Source: Thermoplasmata archaeon
GTDB taxonomy: Archaea; Thermoplasmatota; Thermoplasmata; Methanomassiliicoccales; Methanomethylophilaceae
Direction: 5' to 3'
DNA length: 64,000 bases
Assembly: GCA_015063285.1 (NCBI GenBank)
Contig: SUST01000002.1
Location: forward strand, 180,561 to 244,560
Shown piece by piece: positions 60,010 to 64,000 of this stretch; the stretch's first letter is position 1, and every line of letters begins with the position of its first letter. The translations under genes and the position numbers were made by a program. The notes below the pieces were generated by a model. That model made no database searches and had not been told where the DNA came from. It was given only the letters and a program-made list of their open reading frames with translations.

Positions 60010-62502
60010 TCACAGCCTAAGGTACTTCCCGATGATGCTGCGGGGGTTCTCGGAGATCTCATCAGGGGTGCCTGTGGCTACTACCGTACCCCCTTCCTCT
60101 CCTCCGCCGGGGCCCAGATCTATGATGTAATCGGCACTGCCGATGACGTCCAGATCATGTTCTATCACGATGACGGTGGCCCCGTTTTCAATCAGATTAT
60201 CGAAGATGCCCATCAGCACCTGGACATCCAAAGGATGCAGGCCGATCGTAGGCTCGTCGAATACGAAGACCGTGTCTTCCTGACCGCGTGACATCTCGCT
60301 GGCCAGTTTAAGGCGCTGCGCCTCCCCACCGGAAAGACCGGGTGTAGCCTCTCCTAGCGTCAGGTAGCCCAACCCGACGTCATGCAATAATTTCAGTCTG
60401 CCTTTGACAACTTTAAGGTCATCGCAGGCGACGAGAGCCTCGTCGACACTCATCTCCATCAGTTCGGGAAGGGATTGCAGCGTTCCATCCTTTCTCATTC
60501 TTGTTATCCTAGAAGCATCCGGGCCGTAGCGCGAACCGTTACAATCTGAGCAGGGTATCTCCACATCTGGAAGGAACTGGACATCCAGACTTATCGATCC
60601 TGTCCCGTCGCATGTCATGCATCTCAGCGTTCCTGTATTGTACGAGAGGTCGCCCGCTTTGATGCCCATCTCTTTCGCTCTATCCGTCTTCGCGAACACC
60701 TTACGGAGTTCGTCATGGACGTTGGCGTAAGTGGCGACTGTGGAACGGACATTGATCCCTATGGGCGTAGCATCGATGAGCTTCACTTGTCCGATGCCGG
60801 GTGCGGATACCGATCTGACGTGTTCAGGAAGTGCCGTACCGCGGATATGCGCCTCCAAAGCTGGTATTAGGCTGTCCAGGACCATCGTGGTCTTCCCGCT
60901 TCCGGAGACTCCAGTGACAACTGTGAAGCGTCCTTTGGGGATCCTGATGTTCAGAGGTTTCACCGTGTGGATGGACCCTGTAGTCATTTCGATCGAGCCG
61001 AGATCGAACATGCCTTCTGCCGAAGATCTTTTCCTAAGCCCAGGATTGCCGTTCCTCAGGAATCTTCCGATCCTTGAATCCTTGTTTTTCTCGAGATCGT
61101 CCACAGTGCCTTCGGCGATGACCATACCTCCGTCGGCACCCGCACCGGGACCTAGTTCCACCAGCCAATCTGAATGGGATAATGCTTGCGTGTCATGGTC
61201 CACCAGAACGATCGAATTACCGTCAGCGACAAGGTCGTCCATGACACCAATAAGACCCTCAATGTTTGCCGGATGTAATCCGATGGACGGTTCGTCGAGA
61301 ACATAAAGGACGCCTGTTGTCCTGTTGCGAACGGATCTGGCCAATTGTGTGCGCTGTCTTTCTCCTGTAGATAGCGTGGATGTCGGACGGTCGAGTGTAA
61401 GATACCCGAGACCAAGGTCAAGAAGGCGTCTAGACGTGTCGTGGAATGCTTCGCATATGTTCTCTGCCATCTGTTTCATGTCGTTCGGCATGGAATCAGG
61501 TATTCCGTTCACCCATTCTTCCAGCTCTGAAAGGGACATCTGGCAGACTTTGTCCAATGACAGACCCCTCAGCAGCGGGGCACGTGCCTCCTCGGAAAGT
61601 CTGGTCCCTTTGCAGAAGGGACATGGTCCCATCTTCAGGAACCTTTCCACCCTTTTCATGCCCTTCTCGTCCTTTACCTTGGATAGGGCGTTCTCGACCG
61701 TGTACACGGCACTGTAATAGGTGAAATCCATCTCTCCGGCGTTCCCCGACTTCTCGTTGTAGTAGAGGAGATGATGTTTATCCGGAGCACCGTGGAGAAC
61801 GATATCCTTCTCCTTGTCAGTCAGTTCTCTGTAGGGTACGTCGGTGCGGACGCCCATATCGCGGGCGATATCCTTCATAAGCGACCACATGAGGGTCTGC
61901 CAGGGAAGAACAGCACCTTCATCTATGGTCTTGGATTCATCAATCAGTGTGGTTTCGTCCACCTCGTGCACGACGCCTGTCCCTCCGCACGATCTGCATG
62001 CACCGGCACTGTTGAACGCCAGCTCCTCGGCGCTCGGGGGATGTACCTCAGCACCGCATATCGGACAGCGGATCTCGATCATCGCGGCATAATTGATACT
62101 TGGCTCCAGATAGTGCCCGTTCGGACATTTATGTTTGGCCAATCTTGAGAATATCAGCCTTATGCTGTTGAGGAGTTCTGTCGACGTTCCGAATGTGCTC
62201 CTGATCCCGGGAACACCAGGGCGCTGATGCAATGCCAAGGATGCAGGTACGTAACGTATATCGTCCACTTCTGAACGTGATGCCTGTGTCATGCGTCTGC
62301 GCGTGTAGGTGGAGAGAGCTTCCAGATAGCGCCTGGAACCCTCAGAATACAGCGTTCCCAACGCCAATGACGATTTCCCCGATCCGGAAACACCGGCGAT
62401 ACCGACAATCTTGTTCAAAGGTATGTCTACATCGATATTCTTCAGATTATGGATCCTCGCTCCGCGTACTTCTATATGATCGGGAACAGACAAACACAGC
62501 AC
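60010..62502 (-). CDS. uvrA: Short UvrA-like ABC ATPase (UvrA2/DrrC type)
   Basis: An 830-residue UvrA homologue with two ATPase modules (Walker A GVSGSGKSS and GVSGSGKTT; signatures LSTGERQRTQ and LSGGEAQRLK) and four CxxC zinc elements (CPNGH...CPICG, CRSCGGTG, CPFCKGT, CMTCDGTG...CSDCNG). Bacterial UvrA is about 940 residues, so about 110 residues are missing, which fits the UvrA2/drug-resistance class. The start is a GTG at 62502 (TTG 62493 possible); no ATG is available. No uvrB or uvrC is near. Confidence 0.9.
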   Translation of the reverse strand: MLCLSVPDHIEVRGARIHNLKNIDVDIPLNKIVGIAGVSGSGKSSLALGTLYSEGSRRYLEALSTYTRRRMTQASRSEVDDIRYVPASLALHQRPGVPGIRSTFGTSTELLNSIRLIFSRLAKHKCPNGHYLEPSINYAAMIEIRCPICGAEVHPPSAEELAFNSAGACRSCGGTGVVHEVDETTLIDESKTIDEGAVLPWQTLMWSLMKDIARDMGVRTDVPYRELTDKEKDIVLHGAPDKHHLLYYNEKSGNAGEMDFTYYSAVYTVENALSKVKDEKGMKRVERFLKMGPCPFCKGTRLSEEARAPLLRGLSLDKVCQMSLSELEEWVNGIPDSMPNDMKQMAENICEAFHDTSRRLLDLGLGYLTLDRPTSTLSTGERQRTQLARSVRNRTTGVLYVLDEPSIGLHPANIEGLIGVMDDLVADGNSIVLVDHDTQALSHSDWLVELGPGAGADGGMVIAEGTVDDLEKNKDSRIGRFLRNGNPGLRKRSSAEGMFDLGSIEMTTGSIHTVKPLNIRIPKGRFTVVTGVSGSGKTTMVLDSLIPALEAHIRGTALPEHVRSVSAPGIGQVKLIDATPIGINVRSTVATYANVHDELRKVFAKTDRAKEMGIKAGDLSYNTGTLRCMTCDGTGSISLDVQFLPDVEIPCSDCNGSRYGPDASRITRMRKDGTLQSLPELMEMSVDEALVACDDLKVVKGRLKLLHDVGLGYLTLGEATPGLSGGEAQRLKLASEMSRGQEDTVFVFDEPTIGLHPLDVQVLMGIFDNLIENGATVIVIEHDLDVIGSADYIIDLGPGGGEEGGTVVATGTPDEISENPRSIIGKYLRL

Positions 62503-62617
62503 CAGATGTCTGTATCCATTCTGTGTAGAAAATTATTGTCAAAACTGCATTAATCTGACTTTCGAAATTATGCAATTATAGTTGTTTTTATAAAATAAGG
62601 ATAACGGTTCGGAACGC

Positions 62618-63766
62618 ATGAAAGTTGGGAAGAAAGAGATTCTGACCATAGCAGTAGTTGCAGTCGTTCTATCGATGGCATATACTTGGGTGGTTTATCC
62701 ATCTGAGGAAGACAGTATTGAATTCACGGGCGAAGTCATAGGCCTGAGTTCCTACAATCAACCTAAGCTCGATCTGAGTGCACAAGAGATTTTCGATTCA
62801 GGTTTGAATCTTGGTGCCGAGTTCACCATAATTACAGAGACCGATACATACACCGGAGCCATCATGCTCAAGTCTTACTTGGGAATCCTTATGTTCGATA
62901 TATTCGTGAACGTCGAGGATGATGGGCTCGTTTCCGTCGGATGCATAGGAATGCTCATAAAAGCCGAAGAGGGCAGTCAGATAAAACTAGTCCACACAGG
63001 CGAGTCACAGAGATATAAGAATACGCCCGACTACAATGTAGAATACTCCCAAGATATCCACGATTTCCCCTCAACAGAGGTCTTTGCGAACTTCTATGAG
63101 GTTACCGGAGGAAACATCGCACCTGGAGTTCTGTACAGGTCATTCAGTTCCCTTTCGGATCCTGCAAAGCAGGCCAGGGTACCATACGTTAACCAGTTGG
63201 CCGAAGAGAACAGCATCAATTATGTCATTGCACTCTCGTTCAGCGATACATCGGTACAGAGCGCAATATCGAAGTATGAAGGCTATTGCATCGACCTTTG
63301 CAAGGACGGAAAGTACGTGGCCCCATCCATGGGTTACCTCTATTTCCAGCAGAAGGAGAAGACGATCGATGTTCTCCAGTCCATTATCGATAACGATGGA
63401 CCTTACCTCGTTCACTGCAATGTGGGAAGGGACAGGACAGGTTTCGTCGTCCTGTTGCTTCAGGCCCTCTGCGGATGCAGTCCCGAAGAGATGATGGAGT
63501 GCGAGGCCAGAGCATTCTGCAACCTTTACAACATCGATCCGGACAGCAAGGAATACAAATACATCATAAGCGGAACCTACGACAGGAACATGTATCTGAT
63601 AGCCAACTATGACAATATCGACAACATCCTCCACATGGATTGGTCCAAGATCGATGTGAGCAAGATCGATACTCAAAAAGCCGCTTATCAGTATTGTACT
63701 GATTATTTGGGTCTGAGTTCATCGCAGGTTAACAGTCTGTTGGAAAGGCTCACCGTAGTCGGCTGA
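62618..63766 (+). CDS. Exported tyrosine-phosphatase-like protein
   Basis: A 382-residue protein with an N-terminal membrane anchor (about 8-26), an N-terminal beta domain (to about 130) resembling that of SAM hydroxide adenosyltransferase C-terminal domains, then a dual-specificity phosphatase-like domain with P-loop HCNVGRDRTG (Cys267, Arg273). It should dephosphorylate protein or phosphoinositide substrates outside the cytoplasm. The family occurs in host-associated bacteria; presence in a methanogen is notable. Confidence 0.8.
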   Translation: MKVGKKEILTIAVVAVVLSMAYTWVVYPSEEDSIEFTGEVIGLSSYNQPKLDLSAQEIFDSGLNLGAEFTIITETDTYTGAIMLKSYLGILMFDIFVNVEDDGLVSVGCIGMLIKAEEGSQIKLVHTGESQRYKNTPDYNVEYSQDIHDFPSTEVFANFYEVTGGNIAPGVLYRSFSSLSDPAKQARVPYVNQLAEENSINYVIALSFSDTSVQSAISKYEGYCIDLCKDGKYVAPSMGYLYFQQKEKTIDVLQSIIDNDGPYLVHCNVGRDRTGFVVLLLQALCGCSPEEMMECEARAFCNLYNIDPDSKEYKYIISGTYDRNMYLIANYDNIDNILHMDWSKIDVSKIDTQKAAYQYCTDYLGLSSSQVNSLLERLTVVG

Positions 63767-63802
63767 GCCGATTGAACGATCCTGGCTGTAAACTTAACTG
63801 TG

Positions 63803-63833
63803 CTGTCAGCGTATCTCACCGATACGCTGACAG
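63803..63833. terminator. Perfect 13-bp hairpin between convergent transcripts
   Basis: CTGTCAGCGTATC pairs with GATACGCTGACAG around loop TCACC. Located between the phosphatase gene (plus) and tRNA-Cys (minus); a nine-T run follows 28 bases later on the plus strand. Probably a bidirectional terminator. The rest of 63834-63935 has only short palindromes (TACCCGGGTA and TGCATGCA). Confidence 0.6.
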
Positions 63834-63935
63834 ACACCTTTTCAAACACATTCTCACAGATTTTTTTTTGGGTAGTTACCCGGGTACGATGCGGGCGTAT
63901 CTGCATGCAAGTTACTTTTTGTAAAATACAAATGG

Positions 63936-64000
63936 GGTCGGGAGAGGGGATCGAACCCCCGTATGCGGATCTGCAGTCCGCCACATAGCCACTGTGTTAC
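63936..64000 (-). tRNA. tRNA-Cys (anticodon GCA), 5' end beyond window
   Basis: The anticodon arm GCGGA-CTGCAGA-TCCGC gives anticodon GCA. The T-arm GGGGG-TTCGATC-CCCTC and 3' acceptor strand TCCCGAC are present. About nine bases of the 5' acceptor side lie beyond position 64000. No encoded CCA. Confidence 0.88.

Overview
The window looks like chromosome from a host-associated methanogenic archaeon, most likely of the order Methanomassiliicoccales (family Methanomethylophilaceae). Archaeal markers are RNA polymerase subunit Rpo11, the recycling ATPase ABCE1/RLI, archaeal-type TruD, a stand-alone GMP synthase ATP-pyrophosphatase subunit, the two-subunit phosphomevalonate dehydratase of the archaeal mevalonate route, and TATA boxes about 25 bases upstream of many start codons (leaderless mRNAs). 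The finer placement rests on the genetic code: the complete genes end in TGA or TAA, never TAG, while two genes carry in-frame TAG codons with intact homologous sequence on both sides. That is the pattern expected of a pyrrolysine-decoding methanogen. No rRNA or pyl gene is in the window, so the placement is inference.

Layout. Positions 1-5740 (minus strand) hold a drug-exporter-type ABC ATPase cut by the window edge, an iron-sulfur protein and a complete BtuCDF/FecBCD-type importer whose binding protein carries a dockerin-like module. Divergent from it, 5989-12615 encodes ChlI, ChlD (two in-frame ambers) and CobN, a three-subunit metal chelatase, followed by an ABC-2 exporter pair (12655-14249). 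From 14259 to 20825 come an isochorismatase-like protein, a lysine-rich protein, an asymmetric heterodimeric ABC exporter, a flavoprotein and GltS. From 20871 to 30527 come tRNA-Gly, a 1145-residue TPR protein, TruD-Rpo11, the phosphomevalonate dehydratase genes (small subunit fused to a NUDIX domain), a small membrane protein, a 602-residue Sel1 protein and tRNA-Ile.

From 30648 to 43908 there are mixed housekeeping and unknown genes, including a CorC/CNNM-type protein, a DUF5685-like protein, a Cys-rich small peptide next to a radical SAM/SPASM enzyme (a candidate RiPP locus), cysteine synthase, MFS and CDF transporters, a PHP phosphoesterase and RLI. From 43977 to 46883 lie envelope genes (GtrA, acyltransferase 3 and a polytopic glycosyltransferase with an in-frame amber). 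Then follow a MATE transporter, MetG, a second PHP protein and a TfoX-like protein. From 51634 to 58136 (minus strand) is a compact tetrapyrrole operon: precorrin-2 dehydrogenase, hemA, hemB, hemL, hemC, SUMT and hemD. The window closes with GMP synthase, corrinoid adenosyltransferase, a short UvrA, an exported tyrosine-phosphatase-like protein and a partial tRNA-Cys.

Together the tetrapyrrole operon (glutamyl-tRNA to sirohydrochlorin), the chelatase, the adenosyltransferase and the importer make tetrapyrrole and corrinoid supply a major theme. That fits a methylotrophic methanogen whose methyltransferases need corrinoids. The most notable observation is that the chelatase ChlD subunit can be made full length only if two ambers are read through. 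Genes are tightly packed; no gap exceeds 300 bases, and I saw no insertion sequence, CRISPR array or integrase.
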